NCBI RefSeq assembly: GCF_014282275.1 | Contig: NZ_VFIA01000007.1 | Location: 1-64,000 of the forward strand | DNA: 64,000 nucleotides | Source of the DNA: Spirosoma utsteinense | GTDB taxonomy: Bacteria; Bacteroidota; Bacteroidia; Cytophagales; Spirosomataceae | Direction: 5' to 3' | Shown here: positions 45,238 to 54,303 of the stretch, piece by piece | Layout of the letters: each line of letters begins with the position of its first letter | Position numbering within the stretch: position 1 is the first letter of the stretch | Notes under the pieces: model-generated | Database searches by the model: none | The model's input: the letters and a program-made list of their open reading frames with translations, nothing else | What the model was told of the DNA's origin: nothing | Program-made: the position numbers and the translations under genes

Positions 45238-45549
45238 CTACAGTGTCCGGCAGACCTGCGTTACCGGCTGAACATCGGTGAAATTAGGAATGTCGCCCAG
45301 CAGTTCGGGCCCGTGGGTACCCATACCGGTTTCGAGTTCATCGGTCGTGTTGAAGATAAGCCCGGTAATCATGGCATATAGCGGTAACGAATCTGGTGCG
45401 CCACCCGCCAGCCCCTCCTGCATATCGACACCCACCAGACCGAAAGGCGTTAACCGTTCTCTCACTAATGGGATGTGCTTGTCGAGGTAATAATCCAGGT
45501 CGAATTGACTGGTTTCTGTTTTGGGGTAGAGTACTGTGAGTCGTATCAT
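45238..45549 (-). CDS. EthD family small protein
   Basis: 103 residues, a single ferredoxin-like alpha/beta fold of the EthD family. IRLTVLYPKTETSQFDLDYYLDKHIPLVRERL is the conserved N-terminal block with the YY-KHIPLV motif. Members form dimers and include monooxygenases or ring-cleavage helpers. It lies between the aldehyde dehydrogenase and DUF779 genes but is separated from the former by a strong terminator-like hairpin. Confidence 0.88.
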   Translation of the reverse strand: MIRLTVLYPKTETSQFDLDYYLDKHIPLVRERLTPFGLVGVDMQEGLAGGAPDSLPLYAMITGLIFNTTDELETGMGTHGPELLGDIPNFTDVQPVTQVCRTL

Positions 45550-45576
45550 AACGGAGAAATAAACGAATAAAAAAAT

Positions 45577-45628
45577 GTAAGAGCGAAAGCGTATCCAATG
45601 AACAAAAATAACCCGCTTTCGCTCTTAC
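45577..45628 (-). terminator. Terminator/attenuator between ALDH and EthD genes
   Basis: Perfect 15-bp arms 45577-45591 and 45614-45628 with a 22-nt loop; on the minus strand CATTTTTTTATT follows. It comes right after the aldehyde dehydrogenase stop and before EthD, so EthD-DUF779 expression may be reduced relative to ALDH. Confidence 0.85.
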
Positions 45629-45634
45629 CCTTTA

Positions 45635-47161
45635 TCAGAAGAACCCTAATTTGTTCTTGCTGTAAGAAATCAGCAGGTTTTTGGTCTGACGATAATGGTT
45701 GAGCATCATGTGGTGATTTTCCCGACCAAAGCCTGACTTCTTGTAGCCGCCAAACGGAGCGTGAGCCGGGTAGTTATGGTAACAGTTGACCCACACGCGG
45801 CCCGCCTGAATCTGACGTGGAACCTGATACAGTTCGTGGGCGTCCCGTGTCCAGAGACCCGCGCCAAGCCCATAAAGCGTATCGTTGGCCATGGCAATGG
45901 CTTCGGCGCTGTCTTTGAACGTAGCCACCGACACAACCGGTCCGAAGATTTCTTCCTGGAAAATCCGCATCTTGTTGTTGCCCTTGAAAATTGTTGGCTC
46001 GATATAATAACCCGTTTCCAGACCGTCGCCAACCATCGTAGCAGGACCACCACCGGTCAGTATTTCGGCACCTTCCTGTTTGCCAATATCGATGTAGGAA
46101 AGAATTTTTTCGTACTGGTCGTTACTGGCCTGAGCACCCATCATCGTTTCCGGATCGAGGGGATGACCCATCTTGATCGCTTTGGTACGCTCGATAACAC
46201 GCTCGATGAAGCGATCATACGCCCGTTCGTGAATGAGCAGCCGCGATGGACAGGTACAGATTTCTCCCTGATTCAGCGCAAACATGACCGCACCCTCTAC
46301 GCACTTGTCGAAGAACTCATCGTCGGCATCGGCAATAGACTCCATGAATACGTTTGGCGACTTACCGCCCAGCTCCATCGTTACCGGGATCAGGTTTTCC
46401 GATGCATACTGCATGATCAGACGACCCGTCGTGGTTTCGCCCGTGAAGGCCACTTTTGCAATGCGTTTCGACTGCGCCAGGGGTTTACCGGCTTCCGGTC
46501 CGAAGCCATTCACGATGTTGATAACGCCCGGCGGAATGAGTCCTTCGAGGACTTCCATCAGGATCAGAATTGAAATTGGGGTTTGCTCGGCGGGTTTCAT
46601 CACCACGCAGCAGCCAGCCGCCAGCGCAGGGGCCAGCTTCCATGTTGCCATCAGCAGCGGGAAGTTCCAGGGAATGATCTGGCCAACCACACCCAGCGGC
46701 TCTTTGATAATCATCGATACCGTGTCGGCATCCAGTTCGGTAGCCACCCCTTCTTCGGCCCGGATTACACCGGCGAAGTAACGAAAGTGATCGACTACCA
46801 GGGGTAGATCGGCGGCCATCGTTTCCCGAACCGCTTTGCCATTCTCGACCGTTTCGACCCGGGCCAGAAACTCCAGATTCTGCTCAATCCGGTCGGCGAT
46901 CCGGAGCAGGATATTGCTGCGCTCCGTCGCCGATGTTCTCGACCAGGTAGCAAATGCTTTATGGGCGGCATCTACAGCCAGTTCGATATCGGCGGCTTTG
47001 GAGCGGGGTACGCGGGCAATCAGGCTGTCATCGACTGGCGACATGTTGTTGAAGTATTCGCCATCTACCGGGGCTACCCACTGACCACCAATGTAGTTTT
47101 CGTATTGAGCTTTAAACTGCGGCCGGGGCAGAAGTTTGCTGGGTGCTTCTAGGACTTCCAT
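45635..47161 (-). CDS. Aldehyde dehydrogenase (ExaC/AldB acetaldehyde type)
   Basis: 508 residues. NAD(P)-dependent oxidation of an aldehyde to the acid. [21 protein letters not shown] (160-180) is the dinucleotide-binding region, E263 (MELGGKSPN) the general base, C302 in [11 protein letters not shown] the nucleophile. The neighbouring second Cys (C304) and the DUF779 partner are typical of the ExaC/AldB acetaldehyde branch. It is divergent from an AraC regulator, which probably controls it. Confidence 0.93.
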   Translation of the reverse strand: MEVLEAPSKLLPRPQFKAQYENYIGGQWVAPVDGEYFNNMSPVDDSLIARVPRSKAADIELAVDAAHKAFATWSRTSATERSNILLRIADRIEQNLEFLARVETVENGKAVRETMAADLPLVVDHFRYFAGVIRAEEGVATELDADTVSMIIKEPLGVVGQIIPWNFPLLMATWKLAPALAAGCCVVMKPAEQTPISILILMEVLEGLIPPGVINIVNGFGPEAGKPLAQSKRIAKVAFTGETTTGRLIMQYASENLIPVTMELGGKSPNVFMESIADADDEFFDKCVEGAVMFALNQGEICTCPSRLLIHERAYDRFIERVIERTKAIKMGHPLDPETMMGAQASNDQYEKILSYIDIGKQEGAEILTGGGPATMVGDGLETGYYIEPTIFKGNNKMRIFQEEIFGPVVSVATFKDSAEAIAMANDTLYGLGAGLWTRDAHELYQVPRQIQAGRVWVNCYHNYPAHAPFGGYKKSGFGRENHHMMLNHYRQTKNLLISYSKNKLGFF

Positions 47162-47449
47162 TTGATTCGTAGAAAAGTTAAAATTGGATTAGTTACAAAG
47201 TTTGCCCATATTATTCAAAATTTGATTGAGCGATTGTATCCTGTCTGTGCACTATCCTATCATTGTTTCAACAAGCTGATCGAGAAACGGCGGCTGTATT
47301 GCTGAGAGTCTGGCCGTTGATACCCCATCGATAAGACAATAGGTATAAATTTTATAATATTGCACATAGATCGGAGGCCAATAGTTGGCTATCTTGCAGA
47401 CTATGACTCACTGGTTCTGAGCCGAAAAGCCGATTAATTCATCACCGAC
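47162..47449. promoter_or_regulatory. Divergent promoter region of ALDH and AraC genes
   Basis: 288-bp AT-rich gap between divergent genes, expected to hold both promoters and AraC-family operators. TAATATTG at about 47358 is one mismatch from the TAnnTTTG box for the AraC gene. No clear operator repeat was identified. Confidence 0.45.
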
Positions 47450-48379
47450 ATGAAACGTGTACAGACTTCGTCACTGGATATCTCCCGCCACCTGAACTCC
47501 CGTCGTTTGGAACAGGAAGTAGAGAACCGAACGGCTTACACGATCGATACCGCGGAGTTGAACATTTACGAAACGCACCACATTGCGAAGCAGGTTGAAC
47601 TAACCTTCAACACGCCCGTACTGGCGAGTATGATCCGGGGCAAAAAAGTGATGCACTTACCCGGTACGCCCTCTTTCGACTTTTTGCCGGGTGAATCGGT
47701 CATTGTATCTGGCCAGGAAACCATGCGTATCGATTTCCCCGAAGCGCAGACACTGAACCCGACCCAATGCCTGGCGCTGGCTATTGCGCCCGACAAGGTA
47801 AAACAGGTCACCGACCTTCTCAACGACCGCGCACCTCTCGTCGACAACACCCAGGGCTGGCAATTTGGTCAGCATAATTTCTTTCTGACCAACGATGTCC
47901 CCATCCACCAGTTGATTACCCGCCTGATCTATATCTTTACGGAGAACAACAAAGCGAAGGAGGTTTTTGCCAATCTGGTCCTTCAGGAGCTGGTCGTCCG
48001 GCTCATGCAAACGCAGGCCCGCTCGCTGCTGCTGGGGCCCGATACGACCTTCTCGAACATGAACCGGCTGGCTTATGTGGCGCAGTATATTAACAAACAC
48101 CTGCACCGCAATCTTCAGATCAGGGAACTGGCCGACGAGGCCTGCATGAGCGAGCCGCACTTTTACCGGACCTTCAAACAAACGTTCGGTATGACGCCCG
48201 TCGACTATATCAACCAGCAGCGCATTACCCTGGCGTCTAAATTACTCAAGACCACCAACCGCTGCCTAGCCGATGTCAGCCTAGAATGTGGTTTCAACAA
48301 CCTGACGTATTTCATGAAGCTGTTCCGGCGGGAAATCGGTCTTTCACCCGCGCAGTACCGGAAGCAGGTAGTGGTGTGA
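47450..48379 (+). CDS. AraC family transcriptional regulator
   Basis: 309 residues. The N-terminal cupin-like effector domain (about 25-180) is of the AraC_N type. The C-terminal double helix-turn-helix (about 205-305) has RELADEACMSEPHFYRTFKQ and ADVSLECGFNNLTYFMKLFRREIGLSPAQYRK. It is probably an activator of the divergent aldehyde dehydrogenase operon in response to an aldehyde or alcohol; this follows from gene order only. Confidence 0.9.
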   Translation: MKRVQTSSLDISRHLNSRRLEQEVENRTAYTIDTAELNIYETHHIAKQVELTFNTPVLASMIRGKKVMHLPGTPSFDFLPGESVIVSGQETMRIDFPEAQTLNPTQCLALAIAPDKVKQVTDLLNDRAPLVDNTQGWQFGQHNFFLTNDVPIHQLITRLIYIFTENNKAKEVFANLVLQELVVRLMQTQARSLLLGPDTTFSNMNRLAYVAQYINKHLHRNLQIRELADEACMSEPHFYRTFKQTFGMTPVDYINQQRITLASKLLKTTNRCLADVSLECGFNNLTYFMKLFRREIGLSPAQYRKQVVV

Positions 48380-48480
48380 AAACTTCTTTTAATTAAGGTA
48401 TACGATTCAAAATAAGGCCTATAGAGTAGTATGAAATAAATTAATCTTATAGAAAAATTACCTTTTGTGGTATCATAAAT

Positions 48481-49287
48481 CTAAAAGAGGTTTAATTGTT
48501 TCACTCTAGGTGGATAGTAAACGCCAATTATCGAAAATGGGTTTGAGTAGTTCCTAGCGTGTTCAACATACCTTGTACCTAAAAATAGATACAGGTCTTT
48601 CTTAACAGTAAACTCATCAAAGTATCTGTTCCTGACTTTTTTTAACGCAATATCTTCATTACCATCTGCATCAATTAAGCAATTCCAATATAAAGCTCCG
48701 ATCTCCCAATCCTCAATTAAAAGTCTACTTTTCTTACCATTACAGTCTTCAAAAATATATCTAAACTCATAGGGTAACTTCTTTACAACTTCGAACTTGT
48801 CGTTTTTCTCTTGGAAAATATTGCCCTGTTTTAAGACTTCAAGCTTAGCTTTATCCCATTCTCTTTCACATGGAGTGACGTCAAACCCAATAACCTTATT
48901 TGGCTTGAATACGGCTAAAGAGGTCTTCTTGATTTTTGCCTCGTTAATCAGAAGACTTAGGTCATTATACACATTTCTTAGAATCAGATCGCCCCGATGA
49001 ATCCATTGCTTCTCTGTACCTATGTGACCGACGACATCTGGAGCAGAATCATAACTGTAGGGCCTGTAACTCTCACGTCTAAAATCCTTATCGTTTTTGA
49101 CTAAATCAATCTCGATCCAGTCATACTTCGCGTACTGTTTCGCGAAATCTAGCTTACGAAACTGAACTGGATATATCCTAATCCATTCTCCATTCTCGAG
49201 AACACCGGCAGTACAAACTAACTCTTCATAGGTAGAGGAAATCGCTGGATATGTTTTGACCGTAATAAGAACTTTTGTTTTCGTCAT
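48481..49287 (-). CDS. Hypothetical protein, partner of DUF488 fusion
   Basis: 268 residues from the ATG at 49287. Clear conserved-looking features are KVLITVKTYPAISSTYEELVC at the N-terminus, GEWIRIYPVQFRKLD (about 32-46), DWEIGALYWNC (about 190-200) and a C-terminal FLGTRYVEHARNYSNPFSIIGVYYPP. No domain is recognised with confidence; the small beta-rich start could be a PUA-like nucleic-acid-binding fold. The codon composition is AT-rich (clearly below the neighbours). It starts 2 bp after the DUF488 gene stop, so the two are co-translated. Function unknown; see findings. Confidence 0.8.
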   Translation of the reverse strand: MTKTKVLITVKTYPAISSTYEELVCTAGVLENGEWIRIYPVQFRKLDFAKQYAKYDWIEIDLVKNDKDFRRESYRPYSYDSAPDVVGHIGTEKQWIHRGDLILRNVYNDLSLLINEAKIKKTSLAVFKPNKVIGFDVTPCEREWDKAKLEVLKQGNIFQEKNDKFEVVKKLPYEFRYIFEDCNGKKSRLLIEDWEIGALYWNCLIDADGNEDIALKKVRNRYFDEFTVKKDLYLFLGTRYVEHARNYSNPFSIIGVYYPPRVKQLNLF

Positions 49288-49289
49288 CT

Positions 49290-50177
49290 TCAAAGATGTT
49301 TCAGCTTATAAGACCATTCAGGGAGCTCAGTAATCCCTTTGGCGACTTTGCTTCTGTGACACTGACAAGGAGAAGCTTCAAAACAAGTTAAAGCTACACG
49401 TTTGTGTATGTTGAGTAAAGACAATATTGAATAAAGTTTACTTGTTTGATTTACCAAATATGTACTTTCAAAATCAGCAAACAAAACGTCGTAGTCTTTC
49501 TGGGTCTTTAAGTTTTGTCTTTTTTCAGACGGTATTCCTAAACTGGGGATGTGAACATACATAATCCCTAATGATTCGCACACACTACTTAAGGTACTCT
49601 TCGAGAAACCAACCTTTTGACTCAGAGCATTACGACGTACATCACACAACACTTTTACATTATTGCGAATTAACTTGTTAAAATACGATTCAACGTTAAG
49701 GCCTTCATAACCGATAGTAAAAAGAGACTTTTCTTCATCAATTGGAATATACTTTTCTATAACTTTTAATTCTTCTTTGTTTAATAGTTTAGAAGCTTTT
49801 TCACTCCTGATTGCATAATAGGGGAACTCAATGTACGTAGCTTTAGTAAGTTGATCAGTATTATAGTCCTTATAGGCCCGCGCTACATGGTTAATGCGAG
49901 ATTTATCATCTTCTACAAGCATGCCTCGATAGTCCTCAACTTTTATAATTTCCCAACCATGGTCGGATTCAGCGACGATACCATAAGCCTTCAAAGCTCT
50001 TAAATCCCAACTTGATTGGTAAGAGTAACATCCAAATCGGTGTGGCACAAAATCAAATGAAGGCTTTGGTTGTAATTTAGTTACAATTAACAATAGCTTC
50101 TGTAGATCAGTTTTACCTAACTGGCCATCAAAAGCTTGCAAAAGCGCTAAAAGTATCTTTCTCCTGTAATACATCAT
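49290..50177 (-). CDS. Winged-helix-like/DUF488 fusion protein
   Basis: 295 residues from the ATG at 50177. Residues 1-75 (YYRRKILLALLQAFDGQLGK, then TDLQKLLL) look like a small helical or winged-helix domain. Residues 150-285 are a DUF488 domain: FTIGYEGLNVESY (about 153-165), CDVRRNALSQKVGFSKSTL (178-196), IPSLGIPSEKRQ (210-221) and the CFEASPCQCHRS motif (265-276), a likely metal or catalytic site. DUF488 is a poorly understood family often met near DNA-processing or mobile genes. An ATG at 50234 is in frame, but a TAAATTTG box (50190-50183) lies between, favouring 50177. The DNA is AT-rich. Confidence 0.85.
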   Translation of the reverse strand: MMYYRRKILLALLQAFDGQLGKTDLQKLLLIVTKLQPKPSFDFVPHRFGCYSYQSSWDLRALKAYGIVAESDHGWEIIKVEDYRGMLVEDDKSRINHVARAYKDYNTDQLTKATYIEFPYYAIRSEKASKLLNKEELKVIEKYIPIDEEKSLFTIGYEGLNVESYFNKLIRNNVKVLCDVRRNALSQKVGFSKSTLSSVCESLGIMYVHIPSLGIPSEKRQNLKTQKDYDVLFADFESTYLVNQTSKLYSILSLLNIHKRVALTCFEASPCQCHRSKVAKGITELPEWSYKLKHL

Positions 50178-50182
50178 GTTTG

Positions 50183-50190
50183 CAAATTTA
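50183..50190 (-). promoter_or_regulatory. -7 promoter box of the DUF488 cassette
   Basis: The minus strand reads TAAATTTG (full TAnnTTTG) only 6 nt before the chosen ATG, so the transcript could be leaderless or nearly so. No good -33 element is seen. Confidence 0.4.
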
Positions 50191-50339
50191 GCTATTATCA
50201 TGCCTTGTTTGACGCTTTTCTGATTACATGTCATGTATCTAACAAGTAGTAACAGTAACCATATAACGTTGACAGTCCGTCCAAAAAGATAATAAAATGC
50301 ACTTGTGCACTGCAGTACCCTTTACTCCTCTCCCTCAGG

Positions 50340-51623
50340 TTATGCCAGACGGATGACAAACCGCGTCCAGCCGTCCGGGTCGGATCTCAACCAGAATGTC
50401 AGCCCGTGATTGAGCAGAATCTCGCGTGTAAGCGTAAGGCCAATACCCTGCCCGTCGGCTTTGGTGCTGAAGAACGGGTCGAACAGGTTAGCCGACACCG
50501 TGTCCGGAATGGCCGGCCCATCGTTACGCACGACGAGTTGCCGCCCCGTCACCACCAGTTCAACGGTATGTCCCGGCCCGCAGGCTTCCAGCGCATTCTT
50601 CACCACGTTGACCAGCACCTGCTCCAGTTGCCCCATATCGATCGACCATACGACCGGCTCATCAGGAATCGTTACCTGTAGCGAAATACGACGCCCATCG
50701 GCCTGGGGCTGCATCAGGCGCGCGACGTTGCGCACGAGTTCGGTGATGTCGGCAGGGGCAGGATTAGGCGTTGGCAAACGCACGACATCGGCAAACCGGC
50801 GCATAAACCGGTTCAGGCGGTCGTTGCGATCGATGGCAACGCGCACCGCATCCCGGAGTTCAGAGTCGGGCAGATCCCCTTCTGTAACGGTCAGGATGGA
50901 GTTGACGGCACCAATGGAGTTGTTGACTTCATGGGCCATCATCCGGATCACCTTGCCATAGGCTTTCTTTTCTGTCTCGATAATTTCGGCCGTCAGTTCT
51001 TCGATAAACAGGAACTGCCGCCTGAATCCCTGATCGATGAACTGCCCCAGCAACGCCCGATAGGTTTCGGCCCCCGGCCCCTTGAGTGTCATCGGCTGGT
51101 CGGGAGGCAGGTTGGACAGTTGAACGAGCAATGGATGGTTCGTGGCCGAAAGGGGTTTGGTCAGTAGCGTATCGTCGGTGACATGCAGCAACTGCCGGGC
51201 CTTGGGATTGACCGCCGACAGCCGCCCGTCGAAGTCGAAAATAAGAATGGCCATGGGAGCAGCCTCAACGAGTTTATCCAGAAAGAACTGCTGCTCCGCC
51301 TGCCGGGTCCGCTCCTGCCGCAGCTGATCGATCATCAGATTATATACCCGAATCAACTCATCGACCTCTACATTACCCGTCGGTACGAACTTGACCGTGA
51401 AATCCTTTTCCCGGATCGCTTCAATGCCCGACTGGATAAACTCGGCGGGTTGGCGGAAGGTGCGGTAGATGCGAATGGCTCCGTAGATCGATGCAACAAG
51501 CAGCATCTCCGAGGCAATAAACAGCGGTTTATTTTCTTTCAGCAGTTGGAACGTCAGCGCCACCAGCACCGCATGAACGGCGACCATGTAAAGTAGGTAA
51601 CGGGTGCGGAAGGTAAGGCGCAT
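50340..51623 (-). CDS. Sensor histidine kinase, NtrY-like
   Basis: 427 residues from the ATG at 51623. Two membrane helices near the N-terminus (about 10-27 and 32-50), a HAMP-like linker (about 58-115), a PAS domain (about 115-200), then the H box MMAHEVNNSIGAVNSIL with phospho-acceptor His (residue 231) in HExxNSI form. The N, G1 and G2 boxes follow (NVVKNALEAC, GQGIGLTLTRE). This domain order matches NtrY. It is the last gene of the efflux operon and is paired with the upstream NtrC-type regulator. Confidence 0.92.
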   Translation of the reverse strand: MRLTFRTRYLLYMVAVHAVLVALTFQLLKENKPLFIASEMLLVASIYGAIRIYRTFRQPAEFIQSGIEAIREKDFTVKFVPTGNVEVDELIRVYNLMIDQLRQERTRQAEQQFFLDKLVEAAPMAILIFDFDGRLSAVNPKARQLLHVTDDTLLTKPLSATNHPLLVQLSNLPPDQPMTLKGPGAETYRALLGQFIDQGFRRQFLFIEELTAEIIETEKKAYGKVIRMMAHEVNNSIGAVNSILTVTEGDLPDSELRDAVRVAIDRNDRLNRFMRRFADVVRLPTPNPAPADITELVRNVARLMQPQADGRRISLQVTIPDEPVVWSIDMGQLEQVLVNVVKNALEACGPGHTVELVVTGRQLVVRNDGPAIPDTVSANLFDPFFSTKADGQGIGLTLTREILLNHGLTFWLRSDPDGWTRFVIRLA

Positions 51624-51686
51624 GAAAGTAAACACAGCGAAAACGGAGAAAGGTGGGACTCAGGGAATACCCGGACAGCACCGTGT

Positions 51687-53069
51687 TCAGGAGAATTCAG
51701 AGTCTGACTTGTAAGGTATTCCAAATTTCTCTAATCGCCGGTATAAGGCAAATCGGGTAATACCAAGCGCCCGCGCCACGTTGGAAACGTGATTATGGTG
51801 ATGGGCCATGGCCTGAGTAATCATCTGGTATTCCATCTCCTCCAGTGTCAGAAGGCCCAGGGCGGGCAGGGCGGCACCTGATGCCTGAGCGGCAACGCCC
51901 GGAACGAGGTGTTTCTCTACATCCATGACGTTCAGGGTATCGCCGGAGGTGAGCAGCACAGCCCGTTCCACCACGTTTTTCAACTGACGGATATTGCCCG
52001 GCAGTGGCTGTCCCTTAAGCCAGCCCAAGGCCTCTTTGCTGATGCGCAGATTGGGCCGGGCATAGAGCGTCTTGAGGTTGTCGATAAAGAAGCTCACCAG
52101 GCGCGGGATATCGGCGGGGCGTTCGCGAAGAGCGGGCAGCCGTACCGATATCAGGTTGATCCGGTAGAACAAGTCTTCACGAAATTGCCCCCTGGCGACC
52201 ATTTCTTCCAGGTTCCGGTTCGTGGCGCAGATAATCCGTACGTCTACCGTTCGGCTTTTGCTACTGCCCAGCGGTTCAAAGGTCCGGTCCTGCAACACCC
52301 GCAGCAGCTTCACCTGCGAAGCCAGGTCCAGATCGCCGATTTCGTCCAGAAAAATGCTGCCCTTGCTGGCCAGTTCAAACCGCCCGACACGATCTGTTTT
52401 GGCGTCGGTGAAGGCACCCCGCACGTGACCGAACAGCTCACTTTCGAATAGCTGAGCCGAGATACCCCCCAGATTTACCTTTACGAACGGCTGTCGTTTG
52501 CGACGGCTATTCTGGTGTACGGCTTCGGCAATGAGTTCTTTCCCGGTGCCGCTTTCTCCCGTGATCAGCACCGGTGCGTCCGTTGGTGCCACCTGCCCAA
52601 TGGTAGCCAGTATATCCAGCAGTTTCGGGTCTTCGCCCACAATGTTATCGAACTGAAACTGTTGGTTCAGCTGCCGCCGACCCGCCGAAGGTGGTTCGCC
52701 ACCGGCCAGTTTCAGCGCCGTCCGGACCGACTGCACCAGATGATCGTTCTGCCAGGGTTTGGTAATAAAATCGCGAGCACCCGCTTTCATCCCGGCTACA
52801 GCGAGGTCGATACTGCCCCAGCCGGTTATCAGAATCACCGGCACGTTGGGGTGCGCTTCCCGAATGGCCTGTAGCAACCGCAGGCCATCCATCCCCGACG
52901 TGTCGATCGAGAAATTCATATCGAGCAAAATCAGTTCGGGGGTTTCTTCGATCAGTACCTCCCGGGTTTCGAACGGCCCATCGGCTACCCGTACCGCAAA
53001 GCCTTCTCGCCGAAAAAGCAGCGAGAGCGAGGTTTGTACGGCAATATCATCGTCGATAATGAGCAGCAT
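51687..53069 (-). CDS. Sigma-54-dependent response regulator, NtrC family
   Basis: 460 residues. The receiver domain (1-120) has phospho-acceptor D50 (LILLDMNF). The AAA+ domain has Walker A GESGTGKE (171-178), the sigma-54-contacting loop as GAFTDA (218-223, a variant of GAFTGA) and the GSIFLDEIGDLDLASQ Walker B. A C-terminal Fis-type helix-turn-helix (about 425-455) binds DNA. It activates sigma-54 promoters after phosphorylation, presumably by the next gene's kinase. A candidate target promoter lies upstream of the operon at 59186. Confidence 0.95.
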   Translation of the reverse strand: MLLIIDDDIAVQTSLSLLFRREGFAVRVADGPFETREVLIEETPELILLDMNFSIDTSGMDGLRLLQAIREAHPNVPVILITGWGSIDLAVAGMKAGARDFITKPWQNDHLVQSVRTALKLAGGEPPSAGRRQLNQQFQFDNIVGEDPKLLDILATIGQVAPTDAPVLITGESGTGKELIAEAVHQNSRRKRQPFVKVNLGGISAQLFESELFGHVRGAFTDAKTDRVGRFELASKGSIFLDEIGDLDLASQVKLLRVLQDRTFEPLGSSKSRTVDVRIICATNRNLEEMVARGQFREDLFYRINLISVRLPALRERPADIPRLVSFFIDNLKTLYARPNLRISKEALGWLKGQPLPGNIRQLKNVVERAVLLTSGDTLNVMDVEKHLVPGVAAQASGAALPALGLLTLEEMEYQMITQAMAHHHNHVSNVARALGITRFALYRRLEKFGIPYKSDSEFS

Positions 53070-53073
53070 AGGT

Positions 53074-54228
53074 TTATTCTTCGTGCAGAGCCACAGCGGG
53101 TTGAATCATAGCAGCCTGCCTGCTTGGGAATAGCGCACAAAGCGTAACAATTCCGTAGATAATGCCCACCGCGATCAGCATCGCGGTTACGTATATGCCT
53201 CGTTGCAGGTCAAATACGTCCAGTAGCGGAAACTGAACGGCAAAGAGCAAGCCGATAAGCAGTGCGAAGGTAGCCAATACCCATATTTCCCCGATAAACT
53301 GGGTAGAGATTCCTCTGCCGGTAGCGCCCAACGCCCGGCGCAACCCAATTTCGCCACGCCGTCTGGCAATGCTCAAATTCAAAATACCAAACAGTCCCAG
53401 GGCTACATTGACAAGCAGGAACCCACTGACGATCAAGGCAATAATAACGGGTACGAGTGTCAGATTATGCTGTGTTTTTCGGGAGTCGGTCAGGTGGTCG
53501 ACCTCCACGCTCCACCCGGCCTGCATAGCCGACAGATCTTTCACGACTTTAGCTTCGAACATCGCGTCGGTGCCGGGCTTCACCCGAACGAGCATCGTCT
53601 TGTTCCAGTCGTTGTTTTCGTCCAGTTGTTCGAACAGGGCTGGTTGGTTCGACATAAACTCGCCTTTCCCCTTAAAATTACCGACCACGCCAATTACCTG
53701 CTTGTCCTTGCTGATGATTTTGCCTAGTGGATTTTCGTTTTCGAACAGTTCTTCGCTTGCTTTTTGATTGATGACAATGGGCTTGAACTTCCCTACACTA
53801 TCGGCTCCCCGATACCAGCGCCCGGCAACCAGGGGCATTTCTAGCGTGTTCGAGAAATGCGCATCGACTATATAATATTCCACCATGGTATGCCTTTTTT
53901 CGTGGTCAACACGCGTGTTCATGTTGCTCGACGAGAAAGGAAAATTGTTGCTGGCTCTGGAGACTGACGCTACTTCCGGGTAAGCCTTCAGGCGTTGAAA
54001 AATGCGTTGGGCTTTCTGTGGAATGCCAACGGTATCCTGATTACTCTGCAAGCCGATGGCCCAGACATTTTCGTAGGTGAATCCCAGGGGCTGACTGTAA
54101 TTTCTGATGTTGAAAACGATCAGCGACAGTAGCCCGAAGAGTACCATGAACGATGCCCAGATCTCTATAATCAGCAGCGCATGGGCTTTTTTCTTGTTCC
54201 AGATCAATTTAAAGAGATGGGAGATCAT
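53074..54228 (-). CDS. ABC transporter permease (MacB/FtsX type), second
   Basis: 384 residues from the ATG at 54228. One N-terminal helix (about 18-40), a large periplasmic MacB_PCD-like domain (about 45-255) and three C-terminal helices in the FtsX domain with the typical RRRGEIGLRRALGATGRGI cytoplasmic loop. It pairs with the permease encoded directly upstream to form the membrane part of a tripartite exporter. The stop is 4 bp from the response-regulator start. Confidence 0.92.
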   Translation of the reverse strand: MISHLFKLIWNKKKAHALLIIEIWASFMVLFGLLSLIVFNIRNYSQPLGFTYENVWAIGLQSNQDTVGIPQKAQRIFQRLKAYPEVASVSRASNNFPFSSSNMNTRVDHEKRHTMVEYYIVDAHFSNTLEMPLVAGRWYRGADSVGKFKPIVINQKASEELFENENPLGKIISKDKQVIGVVGNFKGKGEFMSNQPALFEQLDENNDWNKTMLVRVKPGTDAMFEAKVVKDLSAMQAGWSVEVDHLTDSRKTQHNLTLVPVIIALIVSGFLLVNVALGLFGILNLSIARRRGEIGLRRALGATGRGISTQFIGEIWVLATFALLIGLLFAVQFPLLDVFDLQRGIYVTAMLIAVGIIYGIVTLCALFPSRQAAMIQPAVALHEE

Positions 54229-54303
54229 GACTAATGATGAGTTATAAATGATAGCGCAACAGACCACTTGACTTAGTCGCGCCTGATATAGAGTCGGTGG
54301 AAA

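Noticed and set aside
45766-46573. Long open frame opposite the aldehyde dehydrogenase gene
   Set aside because: It is antisense to a well-supported enzyme and has no domain of its own.
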